A DNA stretch of 64,000 nucleotides from Rhodopirellula sp. GTDB lineage: Bacteria; Planctomycetota; Planctomycetia; Pirellulales; Thermoguttaceae. The translations under genes were made by a program, and so were the position numbers. This document shows positions 33,844-43,685 of the stretch, one piece after another (positions within the stretch are counted from its first letter, which is position 1; the number at the start of each line of letters is the position of its first letter). Location: the NCBI GenBank assembly GCA_012728855.1, contig JAAYEH010000340.1:1-64000 (forward strand), in the 5' to 3' direction. A model generated the notes under the pieces. The model saw only the letters and a list, made by a program, of their open reading frames with translations, ran no database searches and had not been told where the DNA came from.

Positions 33844-35562
33844 ATGACCAATGTGCCGAGAGCGGGATGGATCGCCCTTGTGGGGGTTTTGGCGGTTATG
33901 GCGGGCTCGCTGTCCGCGGCCGAATCGGGTTTGGATGCGAGAATCGAAGCCTCTATCGCGGCAGGAGAGTTCGCGTCTGCCGTTCGCCTGGCCCGGGAGG
34001 CTCCAACACCCCGGCAGAGAGACGCCTCGCTGGCGGCCGTCGCTGCGGCGCAAGCCAAGGGCGGGGCCCGCAGTGCTTCGCTGGACTCGCTTGCCGCGAT
34101 TGGCGACGATCGGGTACGGGCCGAAGCCGTTACGGCCGTCGCGCGTCATTTGATCGGAGGCCAAGGTGGTGGAGCACAGGCCGACTTCGAGAGCCTCATC
34201 GAATTGATTACCACGACCATCGCTCCAACCACCTGGGACGAAGTCGGCGGCCCCGGCTCGATCGCGCCCTTCCCGACAGGGGTCTTCGTTGATGCCGAAG
34301 GGCTGCTCCAGCGGATGATCCGCCTGGAACCTACCGGAGATCTCGCCGCCTTGCGAGCCGCCGGTGAGATTCCCAAAGGGCCTGCCTCCGCGAGGAAGTC
34401 GTCGCCGCTCCGCAAAGTGTCGCTGCCGCGGCTTGAGAAATGGATCCGATTGCGGGCGCTCGTTGGCCGACGACCCACCGAAGCGATGCAAGTGCTCGCC
34501 GGGCTTGAGCGGATTCAGTATGTTTTCGTCTATCCCGACTCGGGCGACCTCGTGCTGGCGGGGCCCGCGGGAGATTGGTGCGTCGATCCGGAAAACCGTG
34601 TCGTCAACAAGGAAACGGGTCGGCCGGTCTTGCGTCTTGACGACCTCGTCGTCGTCCTGCGGCATATGATGAGCGGCCGCGATGCGAGGTTTGGCTGTGC
34701 CATCACCCCGACTCAGCAAGGGCTGGCGCGCGTGCAGGCCGTCGTGCAAGAGTCGCAGAAGACGGCCATCAAGCCAAGCCAACGGACGGAATGGCTGGAA
34801 AAGGTGCGCGGATCGCTCGGAAAGCAGCAGATCGACGTTTACGGGCTCGACCCGCGAACACGAGCCGCCCGCATCCTGGTCGAGGCCGATTATCGCATGA
34901 AGCTGATTGGCATGGGCTTGGAAGAGGGCGTTGCGGGAGTGGAAAGCTACCTGGCAATGGTCAACACTGGGCCCGGCGGTTCTCCACCACCGATGGATGT
35001 GCTCCGCTGGTGGTTCACGCTCGACTACGATGCCTTGCTGGCGACGGAGGATCGCAATGCCTTTGCGCTGCGCGGCCGAGGCGTCAGGGTTCTCAGCGAG
35101 AATGAGCTGCTCACCCAGGAGGGAAAGCGGGTACACACGGGCAGTTCCGATGCGTTGAACCGGCGATTTGCGCGGAGCTTCACGGAACATTTCGAGGCCC
35201 TGGCAAGCAAGTATCCCGTCTACGCTGAGATGCGAAACCTCTTCGACCTGGCGCTTGTCGGGGCGCTGATTCGCGAGGAAGATCTGACCGGCAAGAGCGG
35301 CTGGCATGGAGCTTATCTCGTTGATCCCGGTGGGTATCCCGTGGAACTCGGGCCCGCTCCCCGATCGGTGGCGACGGTGATCAATCACCGCGTGATCCAC
35401 CGTGTGCATATTGTGGCCGGTGTGAGCGGCGGGGTCCGCGTCGATCCTGCCCCACTGGTCCGCAAGGATCGGATCGAGGTGGAGCCGCATGGCGAATTGA
35501 AGGGGCGGCGGACGGAACATGCCGGCGGAGAACTGACGACCGGGATGTGGTGGTGGGACTGA
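33844..35562 (+). CDS. DUF1598-type planctomycete exported protein
   Basis: 572 residues from ATG 33844; an in-frame TTG at 33835 is possible. The signal peptide AGWIALVGVLAVMAGSLSAA is cleaved near AES. The middle (about 230-420) carries the block I associate with DUF1598: LERIQYVFVYPDSGDLVLAG, RIL-VEADYRMKLIGMGLE and GSPPPMDVLRWWFTLDYD. The distal part has YAEMRNLFDLALVGALI. The family is largely confined to planctomycetes and has no known function; no catalytic signature was recognised. The assignment is from memory of the family's conserved VEADYRMKLIGMGLE motif. Confidence 0.78.
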   Translation: MTNVPRAGWIALVGVLAVMAGSLSAAESGLDARIEASIAAGEFASAVRLAREAPTPRQRDASLAAVAAAQAKGGARSASLDSLAAIGDDRVRAEAVTAVARHLIGGQGGGAQADFESLIELITTTIAPTTWDEVGGPGSIAPFPTGVFVDAEGLLQRMIRLEPTGDLAALRAAGEIPKGPASARKSSPLRKVSLPRLEKWIRLRALVGRRPTEAMQVLAGLERIQYVFVYPDSGDLVLAGPAGDWCVDPENRVVNKETGRPVLRLDDLVVVLRHMMSGRDARFGCAITPTQQGLARVQAVVQESQKTAIKPSQRTEWLEKVRGSLGKQQIDVYGLDPRTRAARILVEADYRMKLIGMGLEEGVAGVESYLAMVNTGPGGSPPPMDVLRWWFTLDYDALLATEDRNAFALRGRGVRVLSENELLTQEGKRVHTGSSDALNRRFARSFTEHFEALASKYPVYAEMRNLFDLALVGALIREEDLTGKSGWHGAYLVDPGGYPVELGPAPRSVATVINHRVIHRVHIVAGVSGGVRVDPAPLVRKDRIEVEPHGELKGRRTEHAGGELTTGMWWWD

Positions 35563-35646
35563 CGGGCTACGTATCGCGCGCCAGCGTACGGGACTGGACC
35601 GGTATCCGGTATTGAGCGGCTTCTTCTTCGGTCGTCCAACCGTTCG

Positions 35647-35676
35647 TTGCCGGAGATCGCCCGCGCATGCTATCAT
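35647..35676 (+). promoter_or_regulatory. Putative promoter of the GH31 gene
   Basis: TTGCCG (35647-35652), an 18-bp spacer, then TATCAT (35671-35676; 5 of 6 matches). The predicted leader is about 40 nt, ending in AAAGGAG before ATG 35724. Confidence 0.4.
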
Positions 35677-35723
35677 GCCGGCTGTCTGGTAAGTGACCGA
35701 CCCGGGAAACAAAAGGAGCTTTT

Positions 35724-38138
35724 ATGATGAATCGACGGCTGTGCTGGCTTCTTGCTGCAAGTGCTCTGGTGGGAAACACCCTGCTGGTGCGGGGAAGCAT
35801 GGCGGAAGACCCGGAGAAAGTTCACGCCTGGCCGGATTCCGCGCCGATGACCGGCCAGAACCTGGTCGTCGTTCTCGATGAGGGCGGCTCTCTTCGCATC
35901 GACGTGTTGGGCGAGCGGCTGTTCCGCATCCGTTACAGCAAGACGGGTGTGTGGACCGAGTCGGGGCTCAACCGATACGGCATCCTCGCCGGCGGTTTTC
36001 CCGAAACGACTTTTGAACAAACGGAATCCGGCGGCGCGTGGACCATCGCCACGAAACAAGCGAGGATTGTTGTCGACCGCAAGGACGGGGCGATCGCGCT
36101 GGCGGCTGCCGACGGCGAGATTCAGACTCGTCAAGCCGCTCCGACCTATGAGACCAACGGCGGTTACGAAGTGTCGTTTTCCCTGGCTAAGGAAGAACGT
36201 CTCTACGGCATGGGGGACGTCAGCCGCGAGAATATTATGCGACGCGGCGGCGTCTACGAGTTCTGGGTCCGTAATGTCAAAGCATACATTCCGATTCCCG
36301 TCGTGCTGAGCAGCCGGGGATGGGGCTTGCTGATGAATACCACCTGGCGGAATACGATCGACGCAGGCAAGACGGATCCGGACCGGCTCCTTTGCACCGC
36401 CGGGCGGAGCGATCTGGACTATTATCTCTTCTCCGGTTCGGATTATCGCAGCCTTTTGGACACGTACACGTCGCTGAGCGGGCGGCCCTCGCTGTTGCCG
36501 ATCTGGGGCTACGCGTTTACCTACGTGGCGAACGAGAACATCGACGCGTTCCAGATGATGAACGAAGCGCTGACGTTCCGACGCGAACGGATGCCGTGCG
36601 ACGTCATCGGCCTGGAACCGGGATGGATGTCGAAGAACTACGATGCCAGCACGGAAAAAGCCTGGCACCCCCAACGATTTCCGGTCCCGAAATGGGTATC
36701 AAAGGGGCCGCACACGTTTCTCGGAGCGCTGAAGCGGAAAGGTTTCAAGCTCAGCCTCTGGCTCTGCTGCGACTACGACTTGAGCGTTTACGAGGAGCAG
36801 CAAATCGCCGGAATAAGGCCGGCCGAACGATCGCGTGCCGATGCGGCCGTGCTGGCTGATGCGGACGATTTCGAGAAGGACGAACACCTCAATAAGCCGG
36901 CGGACGCGAAGAAGGAGAATGCCGTCAAAGACGATTCGCCGCAGGTGCAAGAGCCCTGGTTCGAACATCTCAAGAAGTTCGTCGATCAGGGTGTCTCGGC
37001 TTTCAAGCTGGACGGGGCGTACCAGGTTATCGAACATCCGGAACGTGCCTGGGCCAACGGCGTGACCGACGAGGAAATGCACAATCTCTACCCCGTGATC
37101 TATGCCAAACAAATGGCCCGTGGATTCGAGGGCCACGCCCGTCGCCGTGCGATGGTGTACTCGGCCGGCGGTTACGCGGGTGTTCAACAGTTTGTCGCGA
37201 GTTGGGCGGGCGATACCGGCGGCGGTCCGAAGCCGTTGGCGTCGATGCTCAATCTCGGCTTCTCCGGCCACTCCAATCACTCCTGCGACATGGATGTCTT
37301 TACCATGGAGGGAATTCACTTCGGATTCCTGCAGACCTGGGCGCAGGAGAACAACTGGGCCTACTGGCGGCAGCCGTGGTTCTTGGAGGACGAGCCAATG
37401 GCCGCCTTCCGCCAATACGCGCAACTTCGCTACAAGCTGCTCCCCTATCTCTACTCGACGGCGGCAGAGGCCGCCGCCACCGGATATCCCGTGATGCGGG
37501 CCATGCCGCTGGCCTATCCCGAGGATCCCGCCTGGGATACCGCGATGAGCCAATACATGCTGGGCGACTTCCTGTTGGTATCGGTGTTCTCGGATGAAGT
37601 CCGACTGCCAGAAGGCGTCTGGATCGACTTCTGGAGCGGACGGCGGACGGACGGGCCGACGACGATTCCTGTCCGGGTCACGCCGACGCAAGGCGGCGCG
37701 CTGATGGTCAAGAGTGGAGCGATTCTTCCCACCTGGCCGGAACGCGACCACGTCGAAAAAGGATGGTCTGCCGAGGTGGGACTCCTCGTTTATCCGGCGG
37801 CGAAGAGCAGCTTTACTCTCTACGAAGACGACGGCGAAAGCCTCGGGTATCGCAAGGGCGAGTTTGCCCGAACGCCACTGACCTGTGAAACGGCCGGGCG
37901 GATCATCACGCTGACCATCGGCGGACGAGAAGGCAGATTTCCCGGCATGCCGCCAACCCGCGACTTCACCGCGACGGTCCACCTGCCGGGGCATCCGAAG
38001 ACGGTCAGACTCGACGGCGCCGGTGTGGCGGAATATGAGTGGAACGAAGCGACTTCCGCCGCCACGATCAAGGTTCCGGCATGCGGCGAGTTGCCGCGAG
38101 TGATGACGTTTGAATGTCAACCGCCGGGCCGGTCGTGA
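35724..38138 (+). CDS. Exported GH31-family glycoside hydrolase
   Basis: 804 residues, ATG 35724 after AAAGGAG; ATG 35727 is equally possible. Signal peptide about 1-27. An N-terminal beta domain (about 40-240, including ERLYGMGD) leads to the (beta/alpha)8 barrel with LLPIWGYAFTY, CDVIGLEPGWM, the nucleophile in AFKLDG (D430) and a probable acid/base in SWAGDTGG (D497). C-terminal beta domains follow (LVSVFSDEVRLPEGVWIDFW, SFTLYEDDGES), as is usual for GH31. Members cleave alpha-glucosides, alpha-xylosides or sulfoquinovosides; the sequence does not settle which. An unusual charged insertion (ADDFEKDEHLNKPADAKKEN, about 380-400) lies inside the barrel before the nucleophile. Next gene: a GH123-like enzyme. 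Confidence 0.88.
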   Translation: MMNRRLCWLLAASALVGNTLLVRGSMAEDPEKVHAWPDSAPMTGQNLVVVLDEGGSLRIDVLGERLFRIRYSKTGVWTESGLNRYGILAGGFPETTFEQTESGGAWTIATKQARIVVDRKDGAIALAAADGEIQTRQAAPTYETNGGYEVSFSLAKEERLYGMGDVSRENIMRRGGVYEFWVRNVKAYIPIPVVLSSRGWGLLMNTTWRNTIDAGKTDPDRLLCTAGRSDLDYYLFSGSDYRSLLDTYTSLSGRPSLLPIWGYAFTYVANENIDAFQMMNEALTFRRERMPCDVIGLEPGWMSKNYDASTEKAWHPQRFPVPKWVSKGPHTFLGALKRKGFKLSLWLCCDYDLSVYEEQQIAGIRPAERSRADAAVLADADDFEKDEHLNKPADAKKENAVKDDSPQVQEPWFEHLKKFVDQGVSAFKLDGAYQVIEHPERAWANGVTDEEMHNLYPVIYAKQMARGFEGHARRRAMVYSAGGYAGVQQFVASWAGDTGGGPKPLASMLNLGFSGHSNHSCDMDVFTMEGIHFGFLQTWAQENNWAYWRQPWFLEDEPMAAFRQYAQLRYKLLPYLYSTAAEAAATGYPVMRAMPLAYPEDPAWDTAMSQYMLGDFLLVSVFSDEVRLPEGVWIDFWSGRRTDGPTTIPVRVTPTQGGALMVKSGAILPTWPERDHVEKGWSAEVGLLVYPAAKSSFTLYEDDGESLGYRKGEFARTPLTCETAGRIITLTIGGREGRFPGMPPTRDFTATVHLPGHPKTVRLDGAGVAEYEWNEATSAATIKVPACGELPRVMTFECQPPGRS

Positions 38139-38238
38139 CCGGGGCGCTGGGTGCAACCCGGTGGTAACGCCCGCCCTCGTGGACCATTTCCTATCACACA
38201 TCCCTGCCGCACTTCGTGCATCGAGTTCCGAGACGAAA

Positions 38239-40698
38239 ATGAGCTTTCTGATCGATCACAAGGCGTCCTTTGTTCTGATTTCCGCGGTCTTGCTACAGGT
38301 TCTGCCCTCTCCTGCAATGGCACAAGAGAACCTGCTGGCCAACCCCGGTTTCGAATCGCTCTCCGATGGATTCTTTCCAGCGTGGAACGAGGGCCGGTCC
38401 GCGCTGGTCGGAAAGGTTTTGTTCACCGACAGCAAGGAAGCTCCCCAAGGCAGCCATTGCCTCCGGATGATCGGAACGCCAGGCACGTGGACTACATGTG
38501 CGGCGAAGGTGCTCACCGTACAGCCCGAGACCGACTATTGGATCACCTGGTCGTTCAAAGGGAAGCAGCCGGCCAGCAGCCGAACCTACCTGTTCCTGCA
38601 GACGAACCTCGCGCAACGGGTATTTCCTCACACGGACCAGAATGGTGACTTCGGCTGGACGCATAATCTGGTCAAGTATCGCACCGCGCCGGGCGAGACC
38701 ACGATCAGCCCCGTGCTGACGATGCAGACGGCGCACGAACCGCCGGGGACGTCGTGGTGGGATGAGATCGGCGTCTGGCAAAAACTCCCGCCGGAACTCG
38801 AAGCCGAGTACCGCCGGCAGCACCCGTGGGACGATGTCCGCGACGAAACCGCACGCCGTCATGCCGCAACCGACACATGCCTTGTCTGGGGCGATTATCC
38901 GGAAGCAAGGATCTACCCGACGACCGCGCCGCCGGACGATGGCACCCCGGCAGCCATCGAGCTTGCCGCGGCGGGCCGGGGCCATGCGATCCACCAACTG
39001 GTCGTCACACCGAAGCGTTCGATGCAGTCCGTCACGCTTCGATTCCGCCAGCCGACCGGACCGGGGCCGATGCCTCCGGCGAGTCTGGGCTATCGCGCGG
39101 TTCGCTGCGTGCCGGTCCAGCAGGTCCGCAACAAGGCCTTTCCTCTCGGTCCCACGCCCGACCCACTGGTCCCGCTAGATCAGCCGGAGCCGGTCCGTCT
39201 GGGTGAGAACACGATCTTCTGGATCGAATGGGCACCGCCGGCTGAGAGCAAACCGGGAGACTACTTGACGCGCATCGAGGTTCTCGGCGACGGTCGCGTG
39301 CTGGCTGAAGTGCCAATGCGGTTGCGCCGTTGGGCCTTCGATCTGCCGGAGATCCCCCATTTCCGCTCGATGGTGCTGGTGCCAGGCGCAGCAATCCGCC
39401 AGTTCTATCCCAGGCTCTCCGAAGAGGAGGCACTTCAGATGGCTTGGCAGCCGCTCGGCGACCATCGCCTCAGCGGTTTCAATATCGCGCTTTGGCCGAC
39501 GGTGCGTCGCAAGGAGGGCAAGCTCGAAATCGACTGGACGCGGTTCGACCGCCTCGTGGCGGCCGCCAAACAACAGCGGGCTACCGCGATCACGCTCGGG
39601 CCCATGCTCGGTGGCGGTGCGGGGCAAGGCTGGAAACCGCACCCATTTGCCGGCCTCACGCCGCTGGCCGATTCGCAGTTCGATTCGCTGTACGTCGACA
39701 TGAACCGCCGGATGGCCCAACGCCTCCGCCAGGCCGGCTTGCTCGAGCGGGCCTATGTATACCCGTACGACGAGCCCGAGCCCGATTACATGGACAAAAT
39801 CGCCCGTCTCTGCGATCTGATCCATCAAGGTGATCCTGAACTCAAATGCCTGATGACGGTTGCCCCTCAGATCGCCGAGCCGCTGTGGGGCAAGGTCGAT
39901 GCCTGGATCGTGCCGTCGGGCAGCATAAGACGCGAGGTGATCGACGAGCGCCGGGCGGCGGGCGACGAGATCTGGATCTACAACATGACGGCGGCCATCG
40001 AAGAGTCGCCGCTGGACCATCGGCTTTACATGTGGCGGGCGTTGGGGCTCGACGCGGCCGGCGCACTGTTGTGGAACTGTTGCTGGTGGCACAAAATCGA
40101 CCCCTGGGAGAACCCGACTGCCGCTTCCTATTCCGTCGGGCGAAACCAGGAAAGCCTCTATCACTATCAGGCGGGCCAGGCATCGCTCTTCTACCCCGAC
40201 CCGGCGGGCAAAGCACCGCTCGTGCCGGCCCTTCGTCTGCCGTTGATCCGCCAGGGCGTGGAAGACTTCGATCTTCTCACGGAATTGTTGCAGGCCTGGC
40301 AAGAAGGGCTCGCGGAGCTTTTACCAGAGGCACGCCGGCACGAGACACTCTCCCAAGCTCGCCAGGCGCTGCTGGCTCCGGTGCTCCTCGGCGCGGCTAC
40401 CGCGACGACAAGCCCGGCGCGGACCGATGCGGTTCGGAGGCTAGCCGGCAGCGAGTTGGAAGTCGCCCGAACCCGGCCGGTCGTCATCGCCTACCCGACT
40501 CGCGTCGAAGGACGATTCGCCACGGCGGGTTGGGTGGAACCAGGCGCCACGCTGATCCGCAACGGCACAAGCGTGCCGGTCGACGCCGACGGCTGTTTTG
40601 CCGTTGTGCTCTCTCAAGAGGAACTCGCCGACGGCCTCTGTTGGACGGCGCAACGAGGACCGGACCGCAAGACATGGGAGTGGCCGGGAATCCGATAG
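38239..40698 (+). CDS. Exported DUF4091/GH123-like glycoside hydrolase
   Basis: 819 residues from ATG 38239; the frame is open from 38110 but that leader has no signal sequence. The signal peptide ends AMA-Q. Residues about 30-180 form a CBM4/9-like beta-sandwich (NLLANPGFESLSDGFFPAW...). A domain at about 215-370 precedes the GH123-type barrel (about 390-680), with the catalytic-type acidic pair in YVYPYDEPEPDYM (D511-E512) and GALLWNCCWWHKIDPWENP. GH123 enzymes are substrate-assisted beta-N-acetylgalactosaminidases that use an adjacent Asp-Glu pair, as here. With the GH109-like gene this suggests release of N-acetylgalactosamine from host- or algal-type glycans. The specificity is an inference. 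Confidence 0.82.
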   Translation: MSFLIDHKASFVLISAVLLQVLPSPAMAQENLLANPGFESLSDGFFPAWNEGRSALVGKVLFTDSKEAPQGSHCLRMIGTPGTWTTCAAKVLTVQPETDYWITWSFKGKQPASSRTYLFLQTNLAQRVFPHTDQNGDFGWTHNLVKYRTAPGETTISPVLTMQTAHEPPGTSWWDEIGVWQKLPPELEAEYRRQHPWDDVRDETARRHAATDTCLVWGDYPEARIYPTTAPPDDGTPAAIELAAAGRGHAIHQLVVTPKRSMQSVTLRFRQPTGPGPMPPASLGYRAVRCVPVQQVRNKAFPLGPTPDPLVPLDQPEPVRLGENTIFWIEWAPPAESKPGDYLTRIEVLGDGRVLAEVPMRLRRWAFDLPEIPHFRSMVLVPGAAIRQFYPRLSEEEALQMAWQPLGDHRLSGFNIALWPTVRRKEGKLEIDWTRFDRLVAAAKQQRATAITLGPMLGGGAGQGWKPHPFAGLTPLADSQFDSLYVDMNRRMAQRLRQAGLLERAYVYPYDEPEPDYMDKIARLCDLIHQGDPELKCLMTVAPQIAEPLWGKVDAWIVPSGSIRREVIDERRAAGDEIWIYNMTAAIEESPLDHRLYMWRALGLDAAGALLWNCCWWHKIDPWENPTAASYSVGRNQESLYHYQAGQASLFYPDPAGKAPLVPALRLPLIRQGVEDFDLLTELLQAWQEGLAELLPEARRHETLSQARQALLAPVLLGAATATTSPARTDAVRRLAGSELEVARTRPVVIAYPTRVEGRFATAGWVEPGATLIRNGTSVPVDADGCFAVVLSQEELADGLCWTAQRGPDRKTWEWPGIR

Positions 40699-40865
40699 GG
40701 GCTGCGCAGCACGTATCGCGAGTGCGAATATCGCCCTCGATGTAGGCCGGGTGGGCAAAGCCCTCCAGCGGGACTCGCAATCCGAGCGTTTCACCAACTG
40801 CGACGAAGGCAACGCGTGGTTGGATCTCGAGCGAGGAAGGGCGACGAACTGCCCACCTGACGGCT

Positions 40866-43616
40866 TCAATGCGACAGCACAACCATGGAGTAGATGTCGA
40901 GCTTCGGAACCGTCACGCGGGTTTTTCCATCGGCGGTCACGACGGCGAGCGCAACGTTCTGCGGTAACGCCGCGGCCTTGGAGAACATGCCTTTCACGGT
41001 CAACGTCACGTTGTGAATCGGCACGACTTCAGCGCGGAATGCGCCGAAGTTCTCGGGATTCGGCGGGGCCGCGCGCCCAAATGACGAATTGTCGTTGACC
41101 AGATGCACGACCAGATTGTCGCCTTTCTGAAAGCAGACGGTTTGAACCGCCATGGGTGCGTCGGTTTCGACGAGCGGCGGCACGGTTGCGGCCCATCGCA
41201 CGGAACGCTCGATGACGAGCCTCGTGATCGGATGGTTGTAGGTGAAATAGGCATGGCCGATGTCGGCCGGTAAGTATGCCGCCCGCCCGTCGCCCAACGC
41301 GCGGGTGTGCAGCAGACTGTATCCCGGGCCGGGGCCGCCCAGTGGAACCGAATCCACGCCCGAAGCGGGCGTCGTCTTCACAACGGCCGCTTTCCGTGTG
41401 GTACTGTCCCGGAAGATGTTGATCGACGGTTTCCGCTCGCGCGAGCCTTGCGACGGGTCGCCGCCTTCGGTGACCTGGGGGACGTTCACGATCTCGTGCG
41501 TCTGATCGGTGCGAAGGTACCAACTCCCTTCTTCGTGAACGTCTCCTTGCTTCACCGCCAGGAGGTCTTCGAGGGCCGCCCGCGAGCGGCGGGTGCCGTT
41601 CTCATCGAACATTCCGGTTTGGAGCGTTGCGACCAACCCGCCGCCGCGTTGGACATAATCGGCAAGGGCGACGGCCTGTGCGTCGCTCAGGCAGGCGCTA
41701 TTCGGCAGAAGGACGGAGGCGTATCGGCTGAGCACCTCGGCATTCTCGATGTCGTCGTCCGTGACGAAGGCGACGGGGAGGTGCGTTTCAAGCAGGCTTT
41801 GGAAGATTCCGAAGAGGTTCATGAGATAGGCGTTGCGGGTGTCCTCGCCGCGGGCGTTTGCGTACCAGTGGAGCGTGTTTTCGCTGAAGTGAAGCGCCGC
41901 GTACGGAACGAGGGAGGCGCCGGACAGGTACGGCTCGCAGGCCTTCACGTGGTCCCAAACCTGCTTCATGAATTGCCAGTTGCCGCCGGTGACCACGGCC
42001 GGAGCGACGCCGTTGGCAAACATGCTGTAAGAAAGGGCTTCGTGATTGACCTGCGTGTAGAATCCGTTGAGGTGCCACATCTGGCCGTAGCCGGGCGCCG
42101 TGCGGCAGTGCAGGAAGAGGCTCTGCCAGGCGCTCTGCAACGGCCAGGCGGAGGGGCGGTGCTGGAAGGCTCCGTGCGAGACCTCCCAGCCCATCTCCTC
42201 CAGAAGTCCGTCGGCGCACTGCCCGGCGCGGCTGCTGAGATACTCCCGGCCGTCGAAGATCCAGCCGACGGTCTGATTCCAGATGCAGGCGATCTCCGGA
42301 GCCACGGCGTGCAGGGCCTCGGTGACGTCGAGCATGACCTCTTCGCGGGTCCAGGTCTGGAAATCGATCCAGCGCTGCCAGGTGAGATTGCGATCGTCCG
42401 CCTTCCGCGGCGGCTCGACGCCGAACTTCTCCTTGAACGCCTGCACCGTGAAGGGTGAGTAGTCGCCGCCGCTCGGCGCGGTGAAGAGCATGTCGACCAT
42501 GATTCCGTCGATGCCGTATTGACGGGCCACGTTCACCCATCGCTCGATGTAGGCGGCCCGGTACGGTGAGTGCCAGGATCCGAATCCGGCGCCGTAGGGC
42601 TTACCCTTGGCGTCCTGCTGGCGCCACTCGGGGTTGTCGACGAGGAGCGGATCCAGGGTGCGAAACGCTCCGTCGTAAATGACGACCTTCAGGCCTTCGG
42701 CGCGGCCCGCGTCGACGAATTCCTTGACCCACGAGTAGTCGTCTTTCTTGTAACCGGCCGGGTGCTTAAACGCCGTGTCGTAGTTATTGCGGAACGCGAA
42801 CGCTTTCAGCTTGCCATCGAGAGTGCCGGCGGGCATTTCGCCGACGCCGACGAGACAATTCGCGCCCGTCGCGGCGGCCATCTTCGCCCAGGACTGCGGT
42901 GTGTTGGACTTGTCCCATTCAAAATGGGCGTAGGCGGGCCGCAAAGCGCCGTCCGTGAGCCACTTGGGCCGCCGGGTAATGCGGCGGTCGTGCCGCAGTT
43001 CGGGTAGGAGAACTCCCTTAGGGGCCTCCTTGGCCTGGCGAACCCGGGCCAGGAAGTCGTCGCCGGGAGTGAAGTCTTTTTGGCGGGTAAGCAGAAAGCA
43101 GTCCGGCCGCAGGGCGCCACGGCCGAGAACCAGCGCGTTTTCGCCCTGCTTCAAGTCCACCGTGCCGAGGTTCCGCCATTGATAACCGCCCTTGTCGGTC
43201 AAACCTTCCATGGTAGTCGTCGCAGGAACCGGAGCAGTTGCAAGGTCGGATTCGGAGCGTGCGTCGACGCCGAATTGTAGGTTGACATCGCCCGGCGCCG
43301 CGCACCGCATCCAGACGTGGTACGGACCCGACTGCGGGATCTCGAGCCGATAGCTGAGTGCCCCCGGCTTGTACATTCCGATGAGCACGGCGCCGCCGCT
43401 GGCCGCGGTTTCCTCAAGCTTGGTGCCGAATCCGTCGTCGCCGTACCAGGGGCGTCCGTTGTAATCTTCGGCCTCGAAGAAGATGCCGTCGGCTAATTCG
43501 ATTTGGGGCGCGGCGTGTGCGATGGCAAGGCGGAGCAGGAGGAGCACCGATGGGACGAACAGACAGGGCATTCCACGGTGCGCACGGGCGTATCGGCGGC
43601 GGTCCGGGGTGTTCAC
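40866..43616 (-). CDS. Exported GHL6/GH42-like glycoside hydrolase with N-terminal carbohydrate-binding domain
   Basis: 916 residues from GTG 43616 (AAGGA 11 nt upstream); ATG 43571 is an alternative that starts nearer the signal core (CLFVPSVLLLLRLAIAHAA). Residues about 38-180 look like a CBM35/6-type sandwich (GIFFEAEDYNG, ALSYRLEIPQSGPYHVWMR). A TIM barrel (about 215-600) contains YGIDGIMVDMLFTAPSG and EIACIWNQTVGW. A flavodoxin-like beta-galactosidase trimerisation-type domain (about 610-780; VLLPNSACLSDAQAVALADY, RGGGLVATLQTG) and a beta tail follow. The order matches hypothetical glycosyl hydrolase 6 plus GH42-type trimerisation domains. The substrate is unknown. It converges with the GH123-like gene. 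Confidence 0.78.
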   Translation of the reverse strand: MNTPDRRRYARAHRGMPCLFVPSVLLLLRLAIAHAAPQIELADGIFFEAEDYNGRPWYGDDGFGTKLEETAASGGAVLIGMYKPGALSYRLEIPQSGPYHVWMRCAAPGDVNLQFGVDARSESDLATAPVPATTTMEGLTDKGGYQWRNLGTVDLKQGENALVLGRGALRPDCFLLTRQKDFTPGDDFLARVRQAKEAPKGVLLPELRHDRRITRRPKWLTDGALRPAYAHFEWDKSNTPQSWAKMAAATGANCLVGVGEMPAGTLDGKLKAFAFRNNYDTAFKHPAGYKKDDYSWVKEFVDAGRAEGLKVVIYDGAFRTLDPLLVDNPEWRQQDAKGKPYGAGFGSWHSPYRAAYIERWVNVARQYGIDGIMVDMLFTAPSGGDYSPFTVQAFKEKFGVEPPRKADDRNLTWQRWIDFQTWTREEVMLDVTEALHAVAPEIACIWNQTVGWIFDGREYLSSRAGQCADGLLEEMGWEVSHGAFQHRPSAWPLQSAWQSLFLHCRTAPGYGQMWHLNGFYTQVNHEALSYSMFANGVAPAVVTGGNWQFMKQVWDHVKACEPYLSGASLVPYAALHFSENTLHWYANARGEDTRNAYLMNLFGIFQSLLETHLPVAFVTDDDIENAEVLSRYASVLLPNSACLSDAQAVALADYVQRGGGLVATLQTGMFDENGTRRSRAALEDLLAVKQGDVHEEGSWYLRTDQTHEIVNVPQVTEGGDPSQGSRERKPSINIFRDSTTRKAAVVKTTPASGVDSVPLGGPGPGYSLLHTRALGDGRAAYLPADIGHAYFTYNHPITRLVIERSVRWAATVPPLVETDAPMAVQTVCFQKGDNLVVHLVNDNSSFGRAAPPNPENFGAFRAEVVPIHNVTLTVKGMFSKAAALPQNVALAVVTADGKTRVTVPKLDIYSMVVLSH

Positions 43617-43685
43617 GGTTTGAGATTTCCTTGTCGGTGAATGGTGGAGGGATAAGCGGTCGCCGGTGATCCGCAGACGTATGCG

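Noticed and set aside
33514-35712. 734-codon minus-strand frame covering the DUF1598-type gene
   Set aside because: Antisense shadow; the plus frame has a signal peptide and family motifs, while the minus frame has neither.
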